This document shows, piece by piece, positions 56,284 to 63,851 of a stretch of 64,000 nucleotides of DNA. This DNA comes from Bacteroidales bacterium (GTDB lineage: Bacteria > Bacteroidota > Bacteroidia > Bacteroidales > JAGOPY01), in NCBI GenBank assembly GCA_023229505.1, contig JALNZD010000004.1:92147-156146 (forward strand), written 5' to 3'. Made by a program: the position numbers and the translations under genes. The notes beneath the pieces are model-generated. The model saw only the letters and a program-made list of their open reading frames with translations, was not told where the DNA came from and did not search any database. Positions within the stretch are counted from its first letter, which is position 1. Every line of letters begins with the position of its first letter.

Positions 56284-56315
56284 TTTGGAGTATACCTAAA
56301 ATGTATATACCTTTG
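56284..56315 (+). promoter_or_regulatory. promoter and likely operator of the toxin-antitoxin pair
   Basis: TTTG at 56284-56287, 20 bases, TACCTTTG at 56308-56315, an exact Bacteroidota promoter. Between them lie GTATAC and GTATATAC (56290-56310), a broken palindrome suited to a ribbon-helix-helix antitoxin binding its own promoter. Confidence 0.6.
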
Positions 56316-56337
56316 CAGTATAATACAAAGGAATATT

Positions 56338-56577
56338 ATGAAAACACTTTCGCTAAAATTAGATGATTCAGTATTTACCGATACGGAACAAGTCATCAAT
56401 CAAATTAAGAAATCCCGAAACAGATACATAAATGAAGCATTAGACTTTTATAATAAAGTTCAAAAAAGAAAAATCTTAGCTGACAAGTTGGCAAAAGAAT
56501 CGGAACTTGTTAAGGATGAATCTATAAAAGTTCTTCATGAATTCGAAATGATTGATTATGAAAGTCAAACAATTTGA
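56338..56577 (+). CDS. MazE-like antitoxin of a type II pair
   Basis: 79 residues. The N-terminus KTLSLKLDDSVFTDTEQVI followed by NRYINEALDFYNK is the strand-helix-helix layout of a ribbon-helix-helix DNA-binding protein. The rest is an acidic helical tail that would wrap the toxin. It overlaps the toxin gene by 20 bases. Probable operator repeats lie in its promoter. Confidence 0.8.
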   Translation: MKTLSLKLDDSVFTDTEQVINQIKKSRNRYINEALDFYNKVQKRKILADKLAKESELVKDESIKVLHEFEMIDYESQTI

Positions 56578-56902
56578 GGTCTGGATTGCTGACCTTAATC
56601 CTACGTCAGGGACAGAACCAGGCAAAGTCAGGCCAGTCATAGTTATTCAAACTGATCTTTTGAACAAACACCATTCTTCTTCAATAATTTGCCCGATAAC
56701 AACTAATGTTCAGAAGGAAAGTGAAATTTTAAGGGTTCACTTGAAAAAAGGTTGCTGTGGTTTAAGTGAAGGCTGTGATATAATGATTGACCAGATTCGG
56801 GCGATTGATAATAAAAGGATGTTAAAAAGAATTGGCATTGCTCCAAATGATATAATTCTAAAAATAAAAGACAATTTGAAAATATTATTTGATATGGAAT
56901 AG
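56558..56902 (+). CDS. MazF/PemK-type endoribonuclease toxin
   Basis: 114 residues from the ATG at 56558. The family signature FEVWIADLNPTSGTEPGKVRPVIVIQ is at the N-terminus (first part WIADLNPTSGTEPGKVRPV at residues 8-26), followed by SSIICPITTN and GCDIMIDQIRAIDNKRM. MazF toxins cut mRNA at short sequences when the antitoxin is lost. A tandem repeat array begins two bases after the stop. Confidence 0.92.
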   Translation: MKVKQFEVWIADLNPTSGTEPGKVRPVIVIQTDLLNKHHSSSIICPITTNVQKESEILRVHLKKGCCGLSEGCDIMIDQIRAIDNKRMLKRIGIAPNDIILKIKDNLKILFDME

Positions 56903-56904
56903 GA

Positions 56905-57040
56905 TGTTTCATCGTTTCATCAGAGGGTCACCGTTTCACCGCTTCCACGCTTCCACGCTTTACCACTCACGCCTCACATCTCACGCCTCTTTGAACTTAC
57001 TAACTTCAACTTTGCCCTTTTTCCTTTGAACTTTGAACTT
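56905..57040. repeat. composite of several short tandem arrays
   Basis: Runs of GTTTCATC, CACCGTTT, TTCCACGC, CTCACGC-like and CTTTGAA units follow one another. Units found elsewhere in the window (3514, 53915, 47227, 5752) are all present here. There is no gene in this part of the 397-base gap. Confidence 0.85.
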
Positions 57041-57055
57041 ATTTTTCCTCCCTTA

Positions 57056-57085
57056 TTGTACATATCAAATCATTTTTTATATTTG
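57056..57085 (+). promoter_or_regulatory. probable promoter upstream of the lipoprotein gene
   Basis: TTG at 57056-57058, 19 bases, TATATTTG at 57078-57085. It implies a leader of about 200 bases before the ATG at 57300. The leader contains a 19-codon ORF at 57088-57147 that I cannot support as a gene; otherwise I see nothing in it. Confidence 0.5.
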
Positions 57086-57299
57086 TCATGCTAAGCCACC
57101 ATCCATTAGAGTTCTTCTTACAAACCGACTCAAAATCAATGCAATAGTTGGTTTTATGAAGGAACTGATTGTTATTTTGAAATTTTTATTGGTATAAAAT
57201 GAAGTATGTTTCTCAACCAAAATTTGGGTGGATAAACCAACTAGTGTAGTAATTCAAACATTAGAACCAAGAATAGTATTAACTTAAATTAAAAGAAAA

Positions 57300-58415
57300 A
57301 TGAAAAACACAAAATTACTCTTAGGTCTATTATTAACTGAACTAGTTCTTAATAGTTGTGCTCCTGTTAAAACAACTGTAACTTTCAAGAATTACAATGA
57401 AGCGGATGTGACTGTAAATATTGAAAGTTATACTAAAAAGGGGAGTTTGAAGGTTAATGAATCTGTTTCAGTTGGGAAAGGTATTAAAGACCAAACCACA
57501 AAACAAATTACTCCTACCAATAAAATCTATGTTACAAATGGTTATAAAGGTGGAAATATAAAAATGAAATATCACCCTACAATATCGAGCACGAGCTATA
57601 CTATAGAACCTATTATCATTCCAGATTCAAAAAATGATGTGTATAGAGAAGAACCCCTAACTGGTCTAGTAATGTATGACGCTACTGACGGTAAGCTAAG
57701 ATTAAAACAATTGGGTACAGATTTGAAATTTGACTCAACCTCAACACTTAGTAGATTGGTCGATATAAGACCTTTATTAGGGTGCTTAATTATCGGAAAA
57801 GAAGTAGATGAAAAACTAATTATTCAAGATTATATTCAATTAGAAAAATTTGAAATTACTTTCGATAAACCTTCAATTATTCAAGAAACAGCAGTTACAG
57901 AAAAGTCTATAGTATCCGGATTGAAAATTTCCGTTCCAATTTATGGCAGCGTAGAAGCAAATATGTCTAGTTCTAATTTGTGTATGGTAAAATGTGATAT
58001 TTTATGGTTCTCTTATACAAATACAGTTAGCACAGCAACTCTAATTACCTCTTTAGACGATGCAAATAGAAAGGTATTAATAGCTAAATTAAAATTACAA
58101 CCTTCAGACCAGAATATTTACATTTTAAGGAGTTTTAATGTAATTGAAAGTGGAATATTCTCAACAACTAATGGAACTAATATAACTAGTGGTGGCAATG
58201 CCGCAATTGCGTCAGTATTTACTGCTAATGCTTCATATGCTTTTAAATCTGAAGATTCGAAATTTTATTCGATTCCAAATCAAGCCTACAATTTATATTA
58301 TCAGCCCTGGCAAACTGTTTCTAGTTTATTACTAATCTTAGAAAATAATGAAAAACTACCTCTAGATGGAGATGAAAAGTTTAATATCATGATTCCCGAA
58401 TTTGAAATGAAATAG
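57300..58415 (+). CDS. AT-rich lipoprotein of unknown function
   Basis: 371 residues. The signal KLLLGLLLTELVLNSC ends in a lipobox with Cys19, so the protein is membrane-anchored. The mature chain is beta-rich and Thr/Ser/Lys-rich, with no motif I can name. A stretch ISGGNAAIASVFTANASYAF-like near residue 300 is low in charge and could be a membrane-touching hairpin. Codon use is much AT-richer than the core genes, which points to horizontal transfer. It lies between the toxin-antitoxin pair and the nuclease-like gene. Confidence 0.65.
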   Translation: MKNTKLLLGLLLTELVLNSCAPVKTTVTFKNYNEADVTVNIESYTKKGSLKVNESVSVGKGIKDQTTKQITPTNKIYVTNGYKGGNIKMKYHPTISSTSYTIEPIIIPDSKNDVYREEPLTGLVMYDATDGKLRLKQLGTDLKFDSTSTLSRLVDIRPLLGCLIIGKEVDEKLIIQDYIQLEKFEITFDKPSIIQETAVTEKSIVSGLKISVPIYGSVEANMSSSNLCMVKCDILWFSYTNTVSTATLITSLDDANRKVLIAKLKLQPSDQNIYILRSFNVIESGIFSTTNGTNITSGGNAAIASVFTANASYAFKSEDSKFYSIPNQAYNLYYQPWQTVSSLLLILENNEKLPLDGDEKFNIMIPEFEMK

Positions 58416-58807
58416 AATTTCTGGCACTAATGCGAGCTGACGGCCCAGCCAGCAATAGCTGACGGTATGCGCCTCTCACACTATCCCGATTAAATCGGGA
58501 CGGTTCATTAAGTTGTGGTGAGCAATTTTCAGATAATAGTCGAGCATCGGTTCGTAATCTCTCTTTTTCAGCTTGTTAAGCGTAATTGTCCTGACAAGAA
58601 TCGGGCTTTGAGAAACGAGGAGTTCTATTCGCCTATGCATCCACACTTCCATGCAACCTCGCTTCAACTTCTCACGTCTTCCAATGCAGAGGCGCAGAAT
58701 GATCTTTTAAAGTTCTTAAATTTAGAGATTAATAGTATTTTGTAAGAATTCAACTGGTCTTTTTATTAACTTTAGGCAGATTTTTTTTTCAATTAAGTAT
58801 CATTAAC
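58416..58807. other. 392-base gap with degenerate mobile-element-like sequence
   Basis: No gene I can support. The left half has a 9-bp direct repeat AGCTGACGG (58435 and 58457), the word TGCGCCTCTCAC, and a stem TCCCGAT/ATCGGGA at 58484-58500. An overlapping open frame occurs on each strand (58515-58745 plus, 58476-58667 minus), neither with a recognisable family. The right half near 58640-58680 contains degraded TTCCA/CGCTTC repeats. Confidence 0.45.
58434..58515 (-). other. possible degenerate 3' end of a group II intron
   Basis: Read on the minus strand the segment goes GAACCG, a short stem, then GTGTGAGAGGCGCA and an imperfect hairpin. GAACCG...GTGTGAGAGGCG is the form seen around domain V of bacterial group II introns. 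The domain V stem here is too short to be active and no maturase frame is left, so it would be a remnant at best. Confidence 0.2.
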
Positions 58808-60658
58808 ATGAAACTAGATAAAATACTTGATAAGCTGAATTCTCTGGAAAAGAATGCTTTCCTGAAGATAGTCGACACTATTATAACATCAAATCCTTCC
58901 AATCAAAAGGAAATAGAAAAAATCCTGAGTGAAACTGACAAAGGACTAAAAAACGCTGATAACATTAATATTTCCAGAGTATTTACACTTATCGAAAAGG
59001 AGTTTGCTAATCACCTTCAAAACGAATTCGTCAATATTACAAGTCAACTGGATGTTTTGGTAGATATCTTAATAAGAGATGGAAATTCAGTTTTGACCCG
59101 CGAATGGTTCAATAAACTCTATGACAAAGAATTAAAGCTGTTAAAAGATAGTCTGAAACAATTTAAAGAGGCAATTGATGGTAAAAAATCTGATATTGAT
59201 CCATCACGATTACGTGATTACAGAGTCTACTCTGCCTGCATAAAGACTGCTTATATCAATGACAGAGGAAATAACCAGGAAAACAAAATCACCAAGGATG
59301 AGCAATCAATTTTAGTCACACTTTCAAAAGAACTGGAACTGTCTCAAGAAGAAGTCAAATTAATAAACTATTCAATCCTCCCCTTTGAAAAAGTTGATAT
59401 TGAAGAAATTATAAATTACTTAAGAAATCTAGGGATTCTTTTTTATTCTAAAAAAAGTCGCATAATATATATTCCTGACGAAGTCATTGGTATCCTCAGG
59501 AAACTACGAAGGAAGGAAGTAGCAGATAAATACCTTCGAAGAGTCCTTCGACTGTTGAAAGAACCACAAATAAATAATGTTTGCAGAAAGCATACTATTA
59601 ATATTAAATTAGATAAAGAAGAGAAAATAAAGAAAATCATTAAGGAAGGAATCTCATTTACATCAATTCTTTTACAGGATATTTTTAAAGATAACACCTC
59701 TTTGACCGAGAAAAAGAATTTCTTTAACGATCTGGTTAATAGTGGACTAAACATCACGCCGAATCTAAAAGGTGTTACAATTGAAGAAAAGATCAATAAT
59801 CTGATTACCCATTTCGAAATGATGGACAAAGATGATAAGATCGGAATTACTCTTGATGGTTATAATAAGCTACTTATTGATTTGGGTTCCTTCCAGCCAA
59901 AACTAAACGTTATCATTAAAGAAGTTTTTGAACTTGAAGAAGAAAATGCATTGATAGGAGATTTTTTACTTGAATTAGGTGTAAAGCCAAGTGATATCAT
60001 CGATTTATTATCTGAGGAAGACCTGGGAAAGTTCTGTAAAGACCGGAATATTAAGACTAGAGGAAATATCCTTCAAAATATTATAGAGGCATATAAAGAC
60101 ACTGAAAACATCCTTCTGGATAACTACGTAAATATTGGGTATCGTAATTACAATGCTTTAAAAGAGAATGGTATAAATATCAAAGAAAGTGAAATTGGAA
60201 TTAAATTTGAGGTGTTGACGAAAACAATCCTTAGTAAACTTGGATTCCATATAGATGAGAAGCTTCGTAAAAAATTAAACACTTCTAAGGATAAGGTTGA
60301 TATCATTATTAATCTGGGAAATGGAGATATCATAGTTGTTGAATGTAAGACAGTAAAAGAAAGTGGATATAATAAATTCAGTTCAGTATCAAGGCAATTA
60401 AAATCTTACTTCAAACTTGCAAATAACCAGGGACTTAAAGTCGTCAAGTCATTACTTATTGCCCCGGATTTCACAGATGAGTTTGTCGCAGATTGTGAAC
60501 TGGAATACGAATTGAACCTTTCATTGATTACTGCCAATTCTTTATTATGTATTCTGAAAGGTTTCCAGAAGTCGAGGCATACTGTCTTACCATACAATTT
60601 ATTAATGCGTGATGTATTATTAAAAGAGGATAGAATTCTAAAAGCTATTGAAAAATAG
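58808..60658 (+). CDS. large helical protein with C-terminal PD-(D/E)XK nuclease-like domain
   Basis: 616 residues, AT-rich, soluble. About 450 residues of mostly helical, Lys-rich sequence without a known motif come first; residues about 400-430 (LSEEDLGKFCKDRNIKTRG) look like a small SAP- or HhH-like DNA-binding unit. The C-terminus has the restriction-endonuclease fold: Glu468 in GIKFEVL, Asp498 in KVDIIINL, Glu512 and Lys514 in VVECKTV, and Gln530 in SRQLKSYF. This E-D-ExK-Q series is that of Mrr-like nucleases. A DNA-targeting defence role is likely but inferred. A 58-codon ORF follows. Confidence 0.75.
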   Translation: MKLDKILDKLNSLEKNAFLKIVDTIITSNPSNQKEIEKILSETDKGLKNADNINISRVFTLIEKEFANHLQNEFVNITSQLDVLVDILIRDGNSVLTREWFNKLYDKELKLLKDSLKQFKEAIDGKKSDIDPSRLRDYRVYSACIKTAYINDRGNNQENKITKDEQSILVTLSKELELSQEEVKLINYSILPFEKVDIEEIINYLRNLGILFYSKKSRIIYIPDEVIGILRKLRRKEVADKYLRRVLRLLKEPQINNVCRKHTINIKLDKEEKIKKIIKEGISFTSILLQDIFKDNTSLTEKKNFFNDLVNSGLNITPNLKGVTIEEKINNLITHFEMMDKDDKIGITLDGYNKLLIDLGSFQPKLNVIIKEVFELEEENALIGDFLLELGVKPSDIIDLLSEEDLGKFCKDRNIKTRGNILQNIIEAYKDTENILLDNYVNIGYRNYNALKENGINIKESEIGIKFEVLTKTILSKLGFHIDEKLRKKLNTSKDKVDIIINLGNGDIIVVECKTVKESGYNKFSSVSRQLKSYFKLANNQGLKVVKSLLIAPDFTDEFVADCELEYELNLSLITANSLLCILKGFQKSRHTVLPYNLLMRDVLLKEDRILKAIEK

Positions 60659-60763
60659 CAAAAAGCAGTATTTAGTACTTTTCTGAGATACTGTTAACGA
60701 ATCACTCCCGCTGACTTTAAATGGCACCTAGAAAATATTCTTTTCAAATAAATACTTATCAAT

Positions 60764-60940
60764 ATGAATGAGGAAATAGTTTATTCGCTTAATAAAACCG
60801 ATATGCAGACGGTTGCCCTTGAAGAATTAAACAGGGAATTAACTGATAAAGAAATTGAAGAAATCAAAGATAAAATTGCTGAAAATATAAATTGGTTTGA
60901 TGCAATATCTGATGCAATAAAAGAAAAATTAAAAAAATAG
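60764..60940 (+). CDS. 58-residue acidic helical protein
   Basis: A small ORF with ATG at 60764 and TAG at 60938-60940. The translation is helical and charged (ELNRELTDKEIEEIKDKI, then WFDAISDAIKEKL), with no cysteine or membrane segment. It lies 105 bases after the nuclease-like gene on the same strand and has the same AT-rich composition. I do not know the family; it might be a partner, inhibitor or antitoxin-like protein of its neighbour. Confidence 0.55.
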   Translation: MNEEIVYSLNKTDMQTVALEELNRELTDKEIEEIKDKIAENINWFDAISDAIKEKLKK

Positions 60941-61038
60941 TAAACGAAAAATGAGACTGGGAAAAGCTGGTAATTTTCAATTCCTCTGATCAGTCCTAGC
61001 TTTGATAAGGTTTTTAAAACTTTGAACTGACAAACTTC

Positions 61039-61070
61039 AACTTTGAACTTTGAACTTTGAACTTTGAACT
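61039..61070. repeat. 7-bp tandem array next to the esterase stop
   Basis: Four units of AACTTTG plus four bases, 11 bases from the stop codon of the minus-strand esterase gene. The same unit is at 47227. Confidence 0.9.
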
Positions 61071-61081
61071 AATTGTAGCCC

Positions 61082-62473
61082 TCACTCTCTCACCACCTTC
61101 CTCTGGTAATACTTGCCATTCGTAGATAGCGAAACAATATAAATCCCCGGTGCCAGGCCGGAAACATTGATATTTTTCCCATTAAACGGCACCGATTTGA
61201 GCACCACATTTCCCATCATATCAATCACTTCCAAACTATCGCAATTATCCGGGAAATCAGCCGGCAACATCAGTTTATCGCCGGTTGGATTGGGGAACAG
61301 GCGGATGATATTTACTTTCACAGGCTCGAATATATCATTGGCATAAGAGGCATACAACCATTTGTAGGCCTCGCCGAAATCCTCGCTCCAGAGGCTCTCG
61401 TTATGCTGCCCGCCGGGAATGACCGTCAGGCTGATTTCATCTTCCATAAAACCAACCAGCAACAGTGAATCCTGCATATCCATCATGTCGTTAATCGTCC
61501 CCTGCCCTTCACTGCCGCCGCACATCAGGTAAATCCGCATGGCATCCTGGCGGCCCACTCCACGGGTAAATGACCAGACGCTGTCGGAATACCAGAAAGA
61601 TGGTGAGAATATGCCGGCCTTGCTGAAAACATCCTGGTACTTCAACGCGCCGTAATGAGAGATCAACCCGCCCAGGGAACTGCCCATAATGCCGGTGTAT
61701 TCCCGGCCTGGAAGGGTACGGTAATTCAAATCAATATATGGTTTTAGGGTTTGTACGATAAATTCCATATACAGGTCGCCATCGCCGCCACCATAAAGCG
61801 GGTGTGCCCAGGGGGTGTATTCGGCAATCCTTAAGTCTCCCCCGTTTTCAATGCCAACGACAATAGGGACATTATAGCCTTGCTGGTACAATGTATTCAG
61901 GGTTTCGTCGACCTGCCACTCACCGGCAAAAGATGTGGAATCGTCGAACAAGTTTTGCCCGTCATGCATGTAAAGAACCGGGTAATTCATCCCGGAAGTC
62001 TCATAATCGGGCGGCAGGTAAAGCCAGATCCGCCGTGTCCGGCCAAGCTGCGGCATCTCAAAGTCATCATCCATGATATAGACATTATCGGCAGCCGTAC
62101 TCCCTACCCCACTGCCCTGCGCCCAGTTGTAAATGATAATATCAACAGTGTCCCCATTTCCGTACGTGAACAACCTATTATTCAATTCTTCGCCCTGGGG
62201 TCCTTTTTCGACGGTTTCCCAGCTTCCCCGGGTGAACTTGAACTGGATCACCGTACCTTCCGTCGCTGCAGCCAATGTTATAAACCATTTCTGGTCTTCA
62301 TTCTTTGCAAGAACATATCCGGCATCACCGGGGTCCCAGCCATTAAAATTCCCGGCAATGTAGAGATAGTCCTCCGGCGTAGTATAAGCAGGAAGGGAAT
62401 CAATTACGAAAGTCACCTGGGAATGCACCAAGCCAGGGAGTGATAGTAAAAATAACAAAAGGAGCTTTTTCAT
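61082..62473 (-). CDS. secreted esterase with starch-binding-like N-terminus and type IX sorting tail
   Basis: 463 residues from the ATG at 62473; an in-frame ATG at 62482 also exists but lies in a repeat. Signal peptide (LLLLFLLSLPGLVHS), then an E-set/CBM-like domain of about 90 residues (YIAGNFNGWDPGDAGY). Next is an alpha/beta hydrolase of the enterochelin-esterase (Esterase D) type with nucleophile GSSLGGLISHYG and YPVLYMHDGQNLFDD. It ends in a type IX type-A sorting domain (LFPNPTGDKL...ISGLAPGIYIVS). It should be exported and may deacylate a carbohydrate; the substrate is unknown. Confidence 0.85.
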   Translation of the reverse strand: MKKLLLLFLLSLPGLVHSQVTFVIDSLPAYTTPEDYLYIAGNFNGWDPGDAGYVLAKNEDQKWFITLAAATEGTVIQFKFTRGSWETVEKGPQGEELNNRLFTYGNGDTVDIIIYNWAQGSGVGSTAADNVYIMDDDFEMPQLGRTRRIWLYLPPDYETSGMNYPVLYMHDGQNLFDDSTSFAGEWQVDETLNTLYQQGYNVPIVVGIENGGDLRIAEYTPWAHPLYGGGDGDLYMEFIVQTLKPYIDLNYRTLPGREYTGIMGSSLGGLISHYGALKYQDVFSKAGIFSPSFWYSDSVWSFTRGVGRQDAMRIYLMCGGSEGQGTINDMMDMQDSLLLVGFMEDEISLTVIPGGQHNESLWSEDFGEAYKWLYASYANDIFEPVKVNIIRLFPNPTGDKLMLPADFPDNCDSLEVIDMMGNVVLKSVPFNGKNINVSGLAPGIYIVSLSTNGKYYQRKVVRE

Positions 62474-62477
62474 AAGT

Positions 62478-62534
62478 GTCATAAAGTTGTCATAAAGTGG
62501 TCATATGGTTGTCATAAAGTGGTCATTAAGTGGT
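62478..62534. repeat. 11-bp tandem array in the esterase start region
   Basis: Five units of GTCATAAAGTG/GTCATAAAGTT with small changes. On the minus strand every unit carries an ATG, so ATG codons recur every 11 bases upstream of the esterase start. Confidence 0.9.
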
Positions 62535-62540
62535 GTTCCT

Positions 62541-62623
62541 ACAGTCTTACAGTCTTACAGTCCTACCGTCTTACAGTCTTACAGTCTTACAGTCTTACAG
62601 TCTTACAGTCCTACCGTCCTACC
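62541..62623. repeat. 8-bp tandem array over the thioesterase 3' end
   Basis: Ten units of ACAGTCTT, ACAGTCCT or ACCGTCCT and three more bases. The stop codon of the minus-strand thioesterase gene and its last residues lie in this array. Confidence 0.93.
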
Positions 62624-63045
62624 GTCCTACCTGCGATCTTCTCCAAAAACCCCTCCGGAATCCGCACCGGACGCCGCAGATCGTAATCGAAAGCCACCAA
62701 CCCGGTGCTGCCGGTAAAAACGACCGCATCATCACTGAGCCTTCTGACAGTATAGAGCATTTCAAAAGAAGAACTGCCTACATTTTCTATACCCACATCC
62801 ACGGTCAATACGTCATGAAGGTAAACCTCTTTTCTGAATAAAACATGCGCATCACGCATAATAATCCCCGGCCCGCCGATATTTTTTTCGGAAAACCCGA
62901 GAGATTCAAAAAACCGTATCCGGGCATCCTGAAAAACGAGCAGTGCTTTATCATTGCCCATATGACCGCCATAATTGATATCCCCTACCCTGATTTCGAG
63001 CGTGGTCATATTTTCTTTGGTAATCCAATCTGAATGTTGTCCCAT
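62611..63045 (-). CDS. hotdog-fold acyl-CoA thioesterase
   Basis: 144 residues of the 4-hydroxybenzoyl-CoA thioesterase-like hotdog family: RVGDINYGGHMGNDKALLVF near residues 19-38 carries the usual Asn/His-Gly region and RIRFFESLGF the central helix. The rest is the beta-sheet (VLTVDVGIENVGSSSFEMLY). It hydrolyses acyl-CoA esters of unknown chain. The last residues TVGR and the stop are encoded by an 8-bp repeat array, so the natural C-terminus has been altered or just reached. Confidence 0.82.
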   Translation of the reverse strand: MGQHSDWITKENMTTLEIRVGDINYGGHMGNDKALLVFQDARIRFFESLGFSEKNIGGPGIIMRDAHVLFRKEVYLHDVLTVDVGIENVGSSSFEMLYTVRRLSDDAVVFTGSTGLVAFDYDLRRPVRIPEGFLEKIAGRTVGR

Positions 63046-63389
63046 ATTCTAAGAGAATTCAATATGCAATAATAATAACAATATCGCAAATTGTTAATTT
63101 ATTGTTAAATATTGATATCCAATATTTTAGTCGAATATATTTATGAACTTCGCATGAGATCTCATAATTTATTTATAATTAATTTATTGTATTGAGTTCA
63201 CTCTAAAAAGAAGAATAATTAAAAATGCCACTAAATCACTAAATCACCAAATTTCACCAAACAATGATTATCAAGCAAATAACTTTGGTGGGTTTTGGAG
63301 TTTTAGTGCTTTGGTGGCAAAATTTTCACTTTTCGAACCTGACATATATAGAACAGAAAATATCATTAATCAATTTAATAAATTGAATT
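63046..63389. other. 344-base AT-rich gap with a large inverted repeat
   Basis: Apart from the inverted repeat at 63226-63319 I see no gene, RNA or convincing promoter in this gap. Confidence 0.5.
63226..63319. repeat. imperfect 36-bp inverted repeat
   Basis: Left arm 63226-63261 and right arm 63284-63319 match in 29 of 36 positions around a 22-base centre. The arms begin TGCCACTAAATCACTAAA and TGCCACCAAAGCACTAAA when both are read inward. It could fold as a long hairpin, and each arm also has an internal CAC(T/C)AAA period like the short tandem arrays. Confidence 0.75.
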
Positions 63390-63851
63390 ATGCCGAATTT
63401 TCAAATCAATGATTTTATTAAGCAACCCGGGATGCCTGAGATCATTGCAAGGGCTGAAAAAATTGCAGCATCAGGAAAGGCTTATTCAGATGTACTCGAT
63501 GTTGAAGGGCACCAATATGTTGACCTGGTCCAGGGTTTCATTGAGGGAAAACCAAAATGGTATTTGTGGCTCAAAGGGCTGAGCAATATCAAAAAGATTA
63601 TTTCCCTGGTGAATCAGAAACTGGGAATCAACCCCGGGATTGACTTTGAGGAATGGATCCGTGAAAACATGTCGAAAAATGGCATCAAATCAACCAAAGA
63701 CCTGCAGGAATATAGAAGCAAATTTTCGATCAACGTCTTCCATAATTCCAAAGTTGTTCCCAGACTTCCTACTTTTGGGGTCAGGCTTAGTTCTTATAGG
63801 AATGAATATAAAGAGATCAGGAAAAAGATCCTGGAAGGAAGCACGGAATAA
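63390..63851 (+). CDS. hypothetical protein
   Basis: 153 residues, basic, mostly helical, no signal peptide or membrane helix. The sequence has a compact N-terminal part (PGMPEIIARAEKIAASG) and a conserved-looking middle (VQGFIEGKPKWYLWLKGL), with no motif I recognise. The codon use is like core genes and the ATG fits. No neighbour hints at a role; the last 150 bases of the window after it hold nothing I can name. Confidence 0.55.
   Translation: MPNFQINDFIKQPGMPEIIARAEKIAASGKAYSDVLDVEGHQYVDLVQGFIEGKPKWYLWLKGLSNIKKIISLVNQKLGINPGIDFEEWIRENMSKNGIKSTKDLQEYRSKFSINVFHNSKVVPRLPTFGVRLSSYRNEYKEIRKKILEGSTE

Noticed and set aside
57088..57147. 19-codon ORF in the leader of the lipoprotein gene
   Set aside because: Too short, with no ribosome-binding site or recognisable composition.
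58476..58745. Overlapping frames on both strands in the gap before the nuclease gene
   Set aside because: They overlap each other, contain degraded repeats and show no recognisable family; more likely remnants or chance.
62541..62623. CRISPR array
   Set aside because: Units are contiguous and 8 bp long with no spacers, and no cas gene is in the window; the same applies to all other arrays.
62505..62841. Plus-strand frames reading through the tandem arrays
   Set aside because: Their translations are simply the repeated unit (for example repeated SYSLTVLQ) running antisense into the thioesterase gene.
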